This document shows, one piece after another, positions 53,714 to 61,927 of a stretch of 64,000 nucleotides of DNA. The notes under the pieces are model-generated. The model had not been told where the DNA came from. It searched no databases and worked only from the letters and a program-made list of their open reading frames with translations. The DNA comes from Streptomyces omiyaensis (GTDB lineage: Bacteria; Actinomycetota; Actinomycetes; Streptomycetales; Streptomycetaceae): contig NZ_BMVV01000015.1 of assembly GCF_014650895.1 (NCBI RefSeq), positions 62,001 to 126,000 of the forward strand, read 5' to 3'. Within the stretch, counting starts at the first letter, position 1, and each line of letters starts with the position of its first letter. Made by a program: the position numbers and the translations under genes.

Positions 53714-54091
53714 ATGCAGATGCGACTGACGGCCGTGAACCTCGACTGCCCCGACCCGCTCGCCCTCGCCGCCTTCTACGCGAAGGCCACGGGCCTGCCC
53801 CTGCACGAGCGCTCCGACGACGGCTTCGCGGGCCTGGTGGACGGGGACCGGCTGCTCCTCGGCTTCCAGCGGGTCGCGGACCACCGCCCGCCGACCTGGC
53901 CGGGCGGCGAGGTCCCGCAACAGCTCCACCTGGACTTCGAGGTGGACGACCTGGACGAGGCGGTGGCCGGGCTGACCGCCCTCGGCGCCACGGTCCCGGC
54001 CGGGCAGCCCCGCCCCGACCGGTGGCGCGTCCTGCTGGACCCGGCCGGGCACCCCTTCTGCCTGACGCCCCGCACACCGCTTCGGAGCTGA
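53714..54091 (+). CDS. VOC/glyoxalase-like domain protein
   Basis: A 125-aa single-domain protein of the vicinal-oxygen-chelate superfamily (glyoxalase_6 type). Two beta-alpha-beta-beta-beta modules are visible: LTAVNLDCPDPLALAAFYAKATGLPLHE and QLHLDFEVDDLDEAVAGLTALGATV, ending WRVLLDPAGHPFCLTPR. Putative metal or ligand residues (Asn in VNLDC, His in LHLDF) lie in typical places. The substrate is unknown; some relatives bind antibiotics. Preceded by a double 27-bp repeat and a leaderless-type promoter. Confidence 0.85.
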   Translation: MQMRLTAVNLDCPDPLALAAFYAKATGLPLHERSDDGFAGLVDGDRLLLGFQRVADHRPPTWPGGEVPQQLHLDFEVDDLDEAVAGLTALGATVPAGQPRPDRWRVLLDPAGHPFCLTPRTPLRS

Positions 54092-54144
54092 GCGGCCGGA
54101 GGAGGTACGCTCCGGATCTTCCGAGGGGGAGGGGAACCCACCAC

Positions 54145-56427
54145 ATGATCCACGCGCGCGCGTACACCAGCCGGAGAATCGCGGCGGCCGCCGTCACCGT
54201 CGCCCTCGCCGCGGCGGGCGTCACCGCCCCGGCGTTCACGGCGGCCGCCGCGCCGGCCACGGGCCAGGACCAGCAGGACACAGCCGTATCGTTTCCGCGC
54301 AACGCGGACGTCGTGGGCGCGGGGCCGAGCGGCTTCCTGTCGAAGACGCGGGGAGAGACGCCGGAGTACCGGTGGACCTGGTACGCGGACGGGACCTCGG
54401 TCGTCGTGCCGGGCGCGTTCGTGGGCGGCGGGCCCGCGGACCTGATCGCCGTCGGCGACGAGACCGAGCTGCGGTCCCAGCGCGTGCTGAGGCTCCGTGA
54501 CATGTCGACGCCCGCCTCGGCGGCGGCCGACCCGGTCGTGGTGGACCTCGACGCCTTCGGGCCCCGCCACCGCTTCGCGGCCGTCTTCGGCTCCACCCTC
54601 GCGGTCTCCGTCGTCTCCGCGACCGGCACGCACCGGCCGCACCTCCTCACCGTCGAGGACGGCAAGCCGGTCCTCCGGGCGGTCACCGGGATCTCGGGCG
54701 ACTGCGAGCCGAGCCTGCAAGGGGGTTTCGGCGCCGGGGCCGCCGTCTACGACTGCGTGGACGCGGAGCAGCGCTACCGCAAGGTGGTCGTCGACCTGGT
54801 CGCGGCCGCCGCGGAGTACACGGCCCCCGCCGACGAGCCCCGCCGCGTCGAGATGTGGGGCGCGGTCTCCGACGCGTACGCGGTGTGGCGCGAATCGGAC
54901 GCCACCGCGGACTGGTTCGGCGTGCACAAGCGGGGCACGACCGAGCGCGCGCTGGTCAGGGCGACCGGTGTGCCGTACGACCCGCTCCACCTCGTCGGCG
55001 GCTGGATCGTCCAGGGCCAGCCCGTCCACATCGAGACGTCCTCCTTCACCGACGGCGCGAGCAACCCCCGGAAGCGTCCCCTCACCGCCTGGCCGATCGG
55101 GACCGGCGGCACGGTCGACGACGCCGCGCGCGTCGAACTCCTCACCGCCCACTCCTCCGCCGTCCCCGGCCCCGGCGGCACCCTCCTGGTGCGTGGCGGA
55201 ACCGCCGACCGCGGCGAGGGCCTCTACCGGATCTCGCCGAGCCCCGAGGGCGGCCGGCCGCTGGTCGAACTCGTCGCGTCGACGGGCCAGTCGACCGTCG
55301 TCGCCGTCACGGGCGCCTCGGTCCCGAAGGAGCTGACCGGCGAACAGGCCGCGCGCGGGGTCGACCTCGCCTGGGACCTGTCCCGGGGGGACAGCCGCGT
55401 GTGGCTGACCGTCACCCACGTGTCCAGCGGGACGACCGTGTACAGCGGCTGGCCCGTCGCGAACGGCGCCGCCGGCGCCCCCCGCCGGATCACCTGGCAC
55501 TGGGACGGCAAGGACCTGGAGGCCGGGGACTGGGGCGCGCCCGCCCGCAACGGCGCGTACGAGTGGAAGCTCACCGCCCGCCCGGACGACGGCATCGGCC
55601 CCGAGGCCGTCGCCACCGGCCGGTTCTCCGTCACCCGTCCCGCCGCCGCGCACGACTACGACGACGACGGCACCGCCGACCTCCTGACCCGGGACCCCGA
55701 GGGCGTCCTGTGGCGCTACGGCACCCGGCCGACCGCCCCCGGCGGCTCCCTCACCGACACCGGCGGCTCCCGCGTCGGCGGCGGCTGGAAGGCGTACGAC
55801 CGGCTGGCGTCCGTCGGGAACGTCGCGGGCGGCCCGGCACCCGACACCCTCGCCCGCGACCGCTCCGGCATGCTGTGGCTCTACCACGGCACCGGCTTCC
55901 GGCACTCGCCGTTCACGGCGCGGAGGCCGATCGGCGGCGGCTGGCAGGTCTACGACCGGATCACCGGCGGCAGCGACGTGACGGGCGACGGCCGCCCCGA
56001 CCTCCTCGCCTCCGACAGGACCGGCGTGCTGTGGCTCTACCCCGGCACCGGCAACAGCAGCGCCCCCTTCTCCGCCCGCAAGAAGGTCGGCGCCGGCTGG
56101 GGCGTCTACAACGAACTGACCGCCGCCGGGAACCTCGGCGGCGCGAAGGCCGGCGACCTCCTCGCCCGGGACCGCTCCGGCGTCCTGTGGCTGTACCTCG
56201 GCAAGGGCGACGGCACCTTCACGGCCCGCAAGCGGGTCGGGGCCGGCTGGGGCGCCTTCACCGGCCTCACCGCCGTCGGCGACGCCAACGGCGACGGCCG
56301 CGCCGACCTCCTCGCCTGGAACGGCGACGAGACCTTCTACGCCGGCACCGGCGACTGGTCCGCCCCCTTCAAGCGCCGCACCCCCGCCGCCCTGACCCAG
56401 GACTCCGCCTACGACACCCTCTTCTGA
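54145..56427 (+). CDS. Large secreted FG-GAP/VCBS-repeat protein, copy 3
   Basis: A 760-aa exported protein. The signal peptide (1-33: AYTSRRIAAAAVTVALAAAG, ending AAAA) carries twin arginines near its start. The first 400 residues of the mature protein form a propeller-like region without clear calcium loops. A FlgD-like Ig segment follows (ITWHWDGKDLEAGDWGAPARNGAYEWKLTARPDD). The last 250 residues are FG-GAP units (GDVTGDGRPDLLASD, GDANGDGRADLLAW) alternating with GAGWGxY/F. It is longer than the two copies at 31-34.6 kb and has a different leader: GGGGAGGGGAACCCAC, shared with the PBP gene. Function unknown. Confidence 0.85.
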   Translation: MIHARAYTSRRIAAAAVTVALAAAGVTAPAFTAAAAPATGQDQQDTAVSFPRNADVVGAGPSGFLSKTRGETPEYRWTWYADGTSVVVPGAFVGGGPADLIAVGDETELRSQRVLRLRDMSTPASAAADPVVVDLDAFGPRHRFAAVFGSTLAVSVVSATGTHRPHLLTVEDGKPVLRAVTGISGDCEPSLQGGFGAGAAVYDCVDAEQRYRKVVVDLVAAAAEYTAPADEPRRVEMWGAVSDAYAVWRESDATADWFGVHKRGTTERALVRATGVPYDPLHLVGGWIVQGQPVHIETSSFTDGASNPRKRPLTAWPIGTGGTVDDAARVELLTAHSSAVPGPGGTLLVRGGTADRGEGLYRISPSPEGGRPLVELVASTGQSTVVAVTGASVPKELTGEQAARGVDLAWDLSRGDSRVWLTVTHVSSGTTVYSGWPVANGAAGAPRRITWHWDGKDLEAGDWGAPARNGAYEWKLTARPDDGIGPEAVATGRFSVTRPAAAHDYDDDGTADLLTRDPEGVLWRYGTRPTAPGGSLTDTGGSRVGGGWKAYDRLASVGNVAGGPAPDTLARDRSGMLWLYHGTGFRHSPFTARRPIGGGWQVYDRITGGSDVTGDGRPDLLASDRTGVLWLYPGTGNSSAPFSARKKVGAGWGVYNELTAAGNLGGAKAGDLLARDRSGVLWLYLGKGDGTFTARKRVGAGWGAFTGLTAVGDANGDGRADLLAWNGDETFYAGTGDWSAPFKRRTPAALTQDSAYDTLF

Positions 56428-56436
56428 CCCGCCGGG

Positions 56437-57951
56437 TCAGGGCTCCTCGCCCGTCGTCTCCTTCAGTACCGGGAAGCGGCGGGGGGCCAGGGTGAGGAGG
56501 GCCAGGAGGGCGAGGGCGGCGGCGGCCGCGGCGCCGAGGTAGACCCAGTCGACGGCCGCGTCGACCGCGCGGCGGATGGTGTCGGTGGTGTCGAGGGAGC
56601 GGGCGAGGGTGTCGAGGTCCGTGTCGGAGCCGAGGCGGGCGGCGAGGACGCCGTTGGCGACCGCGCCGAAGGCGGCGGCGCCGACGCTCTGGCCGACCTG
56701 GCGGCAGAAGAGGACGGACGCGGTGGTGGTGCCCCGTTCCCCGTAGGGGACGGTGGACTGCACGCCGACCATCAGGGGCAGCTGGAAGAGGCCGAGGCAG
56801 CCGCCGAGCACCAGCATCAGGAGGGCCGGCTGCCAGGCCTCGCCGGGGTAGGGGAGGAAGGGGAAGGCGAGGAGGCAGGCGAGGGCGCCGGAGATGCCGA
56901 GGACGGCGGTCAGCCGGAAGCCGATGCGGGTGTAGACGCGGTTCGAGAAGGCGGCCGTGATCGGCCAGCTCAGCGTCCACGCGGAGAGGACGAAGCCGGC
57001 GGCGATGGGCCCGAGGCCGAGGACCGACTGGGCGTAGGTCGGGAGGAAGACGGTCGGGGCGACCATGAGGAGGCCGAGGGCGCCCAGGGACAGGTTGACG
57101 GCGGCGATGGTGCGGCGGCGCCACACCCAGCCGGGGAGCATCGGCTCGGCCGCCCGGCGTTCGACGGCCACGGTCGCGGCGGCGAGGAGCGCCGCGCCGC
57201 CCAGCAGGCCGAGGGAGGGCGCCGAGAGCCAGGGCCAGGCGACGCCGCCCTGGACGAGGGCGGCCAGCAGCAGCGCGCCGGTCGCGAAGACGCCGAGCGC
57301 GCCCTTCCAGTCGACGCGGACCGGGGCCGTGCGCGGGGGCCGTGCGGGTTCGGCGAGGTGGCGGACGATCAGCCAGAGGGCGACGCCGCCGACCGGCAGG
57401 TTGATGAGGAAGATCCAGCGCCAGTCGGCGTATCCGGCGAGGAGGCCGCCGACCGCCGGGCCCGCGACGGCGGCGGTGGCCCACACGGAGGAGAGCCTCG
57501 CCTGGATCCTGGGGCGTTCCTTCAGCGGGTACAGGTCGGCGGCGATCGTCTGGACGGTGCCCTGGAGGGCGCCGCCGCCGAGGCCCTGCACGACGCGGAA
57601 GGCGATGAGCGCGGCCATGTTCCAGGCGGCGGCGCAGAGCAGGGAGCCGGCGAGGAAGAGGACGGTGCCGGCGACGAGGACCGGCTTGCGGCCGAAGGTG
57701 TCGCTGAGCTTGCCGTACACGGGCAGGGTGACGGTGACGGCGAGGAGGTAGCCGGAGAAGAGCCAGGAGAAGACGGAGAGGCCGCCGAGGTCGCCGACGA
57801 TCTGGGGAACGGCGGTGGCGACGATGGTGCCGTCGAGGGCGGCGAGCGCCATGCAGAGCATGAGGGCGGCGACGACGGCACCGCGGCGGCGGTCCGCGGG
57901 CGGGGCCTGGGGGGTGGACCGCTCGCGCGGGGCCGTTCTGCCGTCCGTCAC
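56437..57951 (-). CDS. MFS exporter, DHA2 (14-helix, EmrB/QacA) family
   Basis: A 504-aa proton-driven drug exporter. Motif C-like and family signatures are LAALDGTIVATAVPQIVGDLGG, LPVYGKLSDTFGRKPVLVAG (motif A) and GLGGGALQGTVQTIAADLYPLKERPRIQA. About 14 hydrophobic segments. GTG 57951. An imperfect palindrome GTACACCTAAATGTGTGC (57975-57992) 24 nt upstream probably binds a repressor that is encoded elsewhere. It is divergent from the ABC exporter operon. Confidence 0.9.
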   Translation of the reverse strand: MTDGRTAPRERSTPQAPPADRRRGAVVAALMLCMALAALDGTIVATAVPQIVGDLGGLSVFSWLFSGYLLAVTVTLPVYGKLSDTFGRKPVLVAGTVLFLAGSLLCAAAWNMAALIAFRVVQGLGGGALQGTVQTIAADLYPLKERPRIQARLSSVWATAAVAGPAVGGLLAGYADWRWIFLINLPVGGVALWLIVRHLAEPARPPRTAPVRVDWKGALGVFATGALLLAALVQGGVAWPWLSAPSLGLLGGAALLAAATVAVERRAAEPMLPGWVWRRRTIAAVNLSLGALGLLMVAPTVFLPTYAQSVLGLGPIAAGFVLSAWTLSWPITAAFSNRVYTRIGFRLTAVLGISGALACLLAFPFLPYPGEAWQPALLMLVLGGCLGLFQLPLMVGVQSTVPYGERGTTTASVLFCRQVGQSVGAAAFGAVANGVLAARLGSDTDLDTLARSLDTTDTIRRAVDAAVDWVYLGAAAAAALALLALLTLAPRRFPVLKETTGEEP

Positions 57952-57974
57952 CCTGATCGCCCTTCTCTTTCTTC

Positions 57975-57992
57975 GTACACCTAAATGTGTGC
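57975..57992. promoter_or_regulatory. Imperfect palindrome upstream of the MFS exporter
   Basis: GTACACCTAAATGTGTGC has 12 of 18 positions matched as a dyad. The half-site TTCGTACAC recurs as TTCTTACAC about 140 nt away in front of the ABC exporter (near 58110), hinting at joint control. Confidence 0.4.
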
Positions 57993-58032
57993 GGACAGGG
58001 TCTCACTCCGACCGTGGGCCGAGGAACCCCTA

Positions 58033-58046
58033 GGGGGAGCTCCCCC
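58033..58046. repeat. Perfect palindrome GGGGGAGCTCCCCC
   Basis: A self-complementary 14-mer between the divergent MFS and ABC exporter genes. It can form a cruciform or act as a short bidirectional terminator or regulator site. Confidence 0.5.
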
Positions 58047-58147
58047 ATGCGAGCCAGGGGGCGGTCGTCCCGGCGGAGGACGAGAAGGAGCGGGTGCCGT
58101 CCTTAGCTTGTTCTTACACACCACCCGCTCTCGTTGAGGAGAAGACC

Positions 58148-58936
58148 GTGACCACGGCTGTGACCATCCCCCGGCACGGGGGTACCGAAGGGCAGACGGC
58201 CGTCGCCGCGCGGGCGCGGCAGGTCGTCAAGGCGTACGGCTCCGGGGAGACGCGGGTCGTCGCGCTGGACCACGTCGACGTGGACATCGCGCGCGGCCGG
58301 TTCACCGCGATCATGGGCCCCTCGGGGTCCGGCAAGTCGACCCTGATGCACTGCCTCGCCGGCCTCGACACCGTCACCGGCGGGCAGATCTTCCTCGACG
58401 AGACCGAGATCACCGGGCTCAAGGACAAGAAGCTCACGCGGCTGCGCCGGGACCGGATCGGCTTCATCTTCCAGGCGTTCAACCTGCTGCCGACGCTGAG
58501 CGCCCTGGAGAACATCACGCTGCCGATGGACATCGCGGGGCGCAGGCCCGACCGGGAGTGGCTGGACCGGGTCGTCGACACCGTCGGCCTCGCCGGGCGG
58601 CTGGGGCACCGGCCGGCCGAGCTCTCCGGCGGCCAGCAGCAGCGCGTCGCCGTCGCGCGGGCGCTCGCCGCCCGCCCGGAGATCATCTTCGGGGACGAGC
58701 CGACCGGGAACCTGGACTCGCGGGCCGGCGCCGAGGTCCTCGGCTTCCTGCGGCAGTCCGTGGACGAGCTGGGGCAGACGATCGTCATGGTCACCCACGA
58801 CCCGGTCGCCGCCTCCTACGCGGACCGGGTGCTCTACCTGGCGGACGGGCGGATCGTCGACGAGATGGAGCGGCCGACCGCCGACGCCGTCCTCGACCGG
58901 ATGAAGGACTTCGACGCGCGCGGGCGGACGTCATGA
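58148..58936 (+). CDS. MacB-type ABC exporter ATPase
   Basis: A 262-aa ATPase with Walker A GPSGSGKS (57-64), the MacB/LolD-specific FIFQAFNLLPTLSALENITLP Q-loop region, signature LSGGQQQRVAVARALAARPEIIFGDEPTGNLDS and MVTHDPVAASYADRVLYLADG. It pairs with the FtsX-type permease downstream (ATGA overlap). These systems export lipids, peptides or antibiotics by a mechanotransmission mechanism. GTG 58148 is preferred: GAGGAG lies 6-7 nt upstream; the longer frame upstream contains the promoter. Confidence 0.92.
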   Translation: MTTAVTIPRHGGTEGQTAVAARARQVVKAYGSGETRVVALDHVDVDIARGRFTAIMGPSGSGKSTLMHCLAGLDTVTGGQIFLDETEITGLKDKKLTRLRRDRIGFIFQAFNLLPTLSALENITLPMDIAGRRPDREWLDRVVDTVGLAGRLGHRPAELSGGQQQRVAVARALAARPEIIFGDEPTGNLDSRAGAEVLGFLRQSVDELGQTIVMVTHDPVAASYADRVLYLADGRIVDEMERPTADAVLDRMKDFDARGRTS

Positions 58937-61506
58937 CCGTCTTCCGCACCTCGCTGAGAAACCTCCTCGCCCACAAGGGCCGGATGGCGCTCTCCGCGGT
59001 CGCCGTCCTCCTCTCCGTCGCGTTCGTGTCCGGGACCCTGGTCTTCACGGACACGATGAACACGACCTTCGACAAGCTCTTCGCCGTCACCGCCTCCGAC
59101 GTCACCGTCTCCCCGGCGGAGGCCGACCCGCAGGACGAGTCCCCGGACACCGGCCGCCCCGAGTCCTTCCCGGCCTCGGTCGTCGACGAGGCGCGGAAGG
59201 CGAAGGGCGTCGCCGACGCGCAGGGCTCCGTCACCTCGATGGGCGTCACCGTCGTCGACGAGGACGACAAGAACGTCGGGCCGACCACCGGCGCCCCCAC
59301 GATCGCCGTCAACTGGAGTCCGTACGAGCTCCGTTCGGTCCGGCTCGTCGAGGGCCACGAGCCGCGCGGCCCCACCGACGTCGTCGTCGACCGGGGCACC
59401 GCCGACAAGCACGGCCTGAAGCTCGGCGCCCCCCTCCGCACGATCTCCGCCGCCGGCGACTTCACCGCCGCCGTCTCGGGCATCGTCGAGTTCGAGGTCA
59501 CCAACCCGGGCGCCACCGTCGTCTACTTCGACACCGCCACCGCGCAGCGCCGGCTCCTCGGGAAGGAGGGCCTGTTCACCCAGGTGATGGTGGACGCGGC
59601 GCCCGGCGTCAGCGACGAGGCGCTGAAGGCGGACCTCGCCGCCGCGCTCGGCGACGGCTACCGGCTCCAGACCGCCGCCGAGGCAGCCGACGCGGGTCGC
59701 GAGGACGTCGCCGGCTTCCTCGACGTCATGAAGTACGCGATGCTCGGCTTCGCCGGGATCGCCTTCCTCGTCGGCATCTTCCTCATCGTCAACACCTTCT
59801 CCATGCTGGTCGCCCAGCGCACCCGCGAGATCGGCCTGCTGCGGGCCATCGGCTCCAGCCGCGAGCAGATCAACCGCTCCGTGCTGGTCGAGGCCGTCCT
59901 GCTCGGCCTGATCGGCTCGGTCGCCGGCGTCGCCGCCGGCGTCGGCCTCGCCGTCGGCCTGATGGAACTCATGTCCTCCATGGGCATGGAGCTGTCCACC
60001 CGTGACCTCACCGTCGCCTGGACCACCCCCGTCATCGGCCTCGCCCTCGGCGTCCTCGTCACCGTCCTCGCCGCCTACGTCCCGGCCCGCCGGGCCGGCA
60101 AGGTCTCCCCGATGGCCGCCCTCCGCGACGCCGGCACCCCCGCCGACGGGCGCGCCGGGCGGGTCCGCGGCGCCCTCGGCCTGCTGCTGACGCTCGCCGG
60201 CGGCGGCGCGCTGTGGGCGGCGACCCAGGCCGAGAAGGCCGGTACGGGCTCCCTGTGGCTCGGCGTCGGCGTCGTGCTGTCGCTGCTCGGCTTCGTCGTC
60301 GTCGGCCCGGTCCTCGCGGGCGGGGTCGTGCGGGTCCTGGGCCTCGTCGTCCTGCGGGTCTTCGGGCCCGTCGGCCGGATGGCCGAGCGGAACGCCCTCC
60401 GCAACCCGCGCCGCACCGGCGCGACCGGCGCGGCCCTGATGATCGGCCTGGCGCTGGTCGCCTGCCTCTCCGTCGTCGGCTCCTCCATGGTCGCCTCGGC
60501 CACCGAGGAGCTCGACCGGTCCGTCGGCGCCGACTACATCGTGCAGAACCAGACGGGCGCGCCGATCGTGCCGCAGGCGCAGGCCGCGGTGGAGAAGGCC
60601 GCGGGCCTGGACCACGTCACCGAGTACCGGCCCGTCGACGTGCGGATCACCGACCCGCGCGGCACCGTCTCGAAGGAGTGGCTGGCGGCGACGGAACCGA
60701 CCTACCCGCAGGACCTGCGGCGGGAGGTCGCCTCCGGTGACCTGGCGGCCGCCTACGGGCCGGGTGCGATGTCCGTCGGCAGCGACTACGCCACCGAGCA
60801 CGGCGTGAAGGTCGGCGACACCCTCACCGTCTCCTTCGCCCACGGTTCCACGGCGAAGCTGCGGGTCGCGGCGATCACGGCGGACGTCGGGAACGTCGAC
60901 AACGGCGCCATGTACACGAACGTCACCACCGCCCGGGCGCACCTGCCGGCCGAGCGGGTGCCGGCCAGCGCGCTGCTCCTCGCGAGCGCGAAGGACGGGC
61001 AGGAGGCGGCGGCGTACGAGTCCCTGAAGACGGCGCTCGCCCCGTACCCCCAGTACAAGGTCTCCAACCAGGCCGACTACAAGGAGGACCTGAAGAACCA
61101 GGTGGGCCAGCTCCTGAACATCGTCTACGGCCTGCTGGCCCTGGCGATCGTCGTCGCGGTCCTGGGCGTCGTGAACACCCTGGCGCTGTCGGTGGTCGAG
61201 CGCACCCGCGAGATCGGCCTCATGCGGGCGATCGGCCTCTCCCGCCGCCAGCTGCGGAGGATGATCCGCCTGGAGTCGGTGGTGATCGCCCTCTTCGGCG
61301 CCCTGCTCGGCCTCGGCCTCGGCATGGGCTGGGGCACGGCCGCGCAGAAGCTCCTCGCCCTGGAGGGCCTCGGCGTCCTGGAGATCCCCTGGCCGACGAT
61401 CCTCACGGTCTTCGCCGGCTCCGCCTTCGTCGGCCTCTTCGCCGCCCTGGTCCCGGCCTTCCGGGCGGGCCGGATGAACGTCCTGAACGCCATCGCGAGC
61501 GACTAG
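58933..61506 (+). CDS. FtsX/MacB-type ABC exporter permease (two-repeat)
   Basis: An 857-aa permease with the 4+4 (plus 2) helix plan: an N-terminal helix, a large extracytoplasmic domain (about 45-260), three helices containing QRTREIGLLRAIGSSREQI, a middle pair of helices, a second extracytoplasmic domain (about 530-720), and three C-terminal helices with ERTREIGLMRAIGLSRRQL. The two RTREIGL(L/M)RAIG motifs are the FtsX coupling helices that contact the ATPase. ATG 58933 overlaps the ATPase stop. The TAG stop (61504-61506) is formed by the CTAG end of the adjacent mobile element. Confidence 0.92.
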   Translation: MTVFRTSLRNLLAHKGRMALSAVAVLLSVAFVSGTLVFTDTMNTTFDKLFAVTASDVTVSPAEADPQDESPDTGRPESFPASVVDEARKAKGVADAQGSVTSMGVTVVDEDDKNVGPTTGAPTIAVNWSPYELRSVRLVEGHEPRGPTDVVVDRGTADKHGLKLGAPLRTISAAGDFTAAVSGIVEFEVTNPGATVVYFDTATAQRRLLGKEGLFTQVMVDAAPGVSDEALKADLAAALGDGYRLQTAAEAADAGREDVAGFLDVMKYAMLGFAGIAFLVGIFLIVNTFSMLVAQRTREIGLLRAIGSSREQINRSVLVEAVLLGLIGSVAGVAAGVGLAVGLMELMSSMGMELSTRDLTVAWTTPVIGLALGVLVTVLAAYVPARRAGKVSPMAALRDAGTPADGRAGRVRGALGLLLTLAGGGALWAATQAEKAGTGSLWLGVGVVLSLLGFVVVGPVLAGGVVRVLGLVVLRVFGPVGRMAERNALRNPRRTGATGAALMIGLALVACLSVVGSSMVASATEELDRSVGADYIVQNQTGAPIVPQAQAAVEKAAGLDHVTEYRPVDVRITDPRGTVSKEWLAATEPTYPQDLRREVASGDLAAAYGPGAMSVGSDYATEHGVKVGDTLTVSFAHGSTAKLRVAAITADVGNVDNGAMYTNVTTARAHLPAERVPASALLLASAKDGQEAAAYESLKTALAPYPQYKVSNQADYKEDLKNQVGQLLNIVYGLLALAIVVAVLGVVNTLALSVVERTREIGLMRAIGLSRRQLRRMIRLESVVIALFGALLGLGLGMGWGTAAQKLLALEGLGVLEIPWPTILTVFAGSAFVGLFAALVPAFRAGRMNVLNAIASD

Positions 61507-61704
61507 GGCCTGTCTGACCATTCCCGTCGGGTCCGGCCCGCCCGGCACGCACTCCCCCGTAGCCCTTCGGGCGCGGGAGGTGCCCCCATGCCGCACGGCC
61601 GAAACGCCCGAGTAGCTCCGCTACAAGGGCGCCCCGGCCGCACGCCGATCGCACGCACCGAACGACCCGGCCTGATCCGACGCCCATGGTCAGACAGGCC
61701 CTAG
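61503..61704. mobile_element. MITE-like inverted-repeat element, copy 2 (202 bp)
   Basis: CTAGGGCCTGTCTGACCAT (61503-61521) is the perfect complement of ATGGTCAGACAGGCCCTAG (61686-61704), a 19-bp terminal inverted repeat including CTAG. There is no transposase ORF. The interior matches copy 1 at 17864-18104 closely, with the block near the middle replaced by CTCCGCTACAAGGG. Better-preserved ends suggest a younger insertion. It lies between the permease gene and the operon's hairpin terminator. Confidence 0.88.
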
Positions 61705-61721
61705 CACCCCTGGACGCGCAC

Positions 61722-61764
61722 CCGTACGGCCCCGGAGCGGCTCTCCCGCCCCGGGGCCGTACGG
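61722..61764 (+). terminator. Terminator of the ABC exporter operon, displaced by the mobile element
   Basis: CCGTACGGCCCCGG (61722-61735) pairs with CCGGGGCCGTACGG (61751-61764), a perfect 14-bp stem with a 15-nt loop. It now lies 216 nt after the permease stop because the element sits between. Confidence 0.75.
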
Positions 61765-61927
61765 CTGCCCGGGACGGGGCGGGGCGGCGCGTGGCGGGAT
61801 ACCCCGCGCCGGGGGTCCGGCGTCGTCGTAGGGTGGAGACCCCGGCCCGTGCGACGTGTCGGGCCGTTCGCGTTGTCCGCTCGTCCGCTCCTCTGTTCAC
61901 CCTCGTACGTACCGGGATGGAAGCTCC

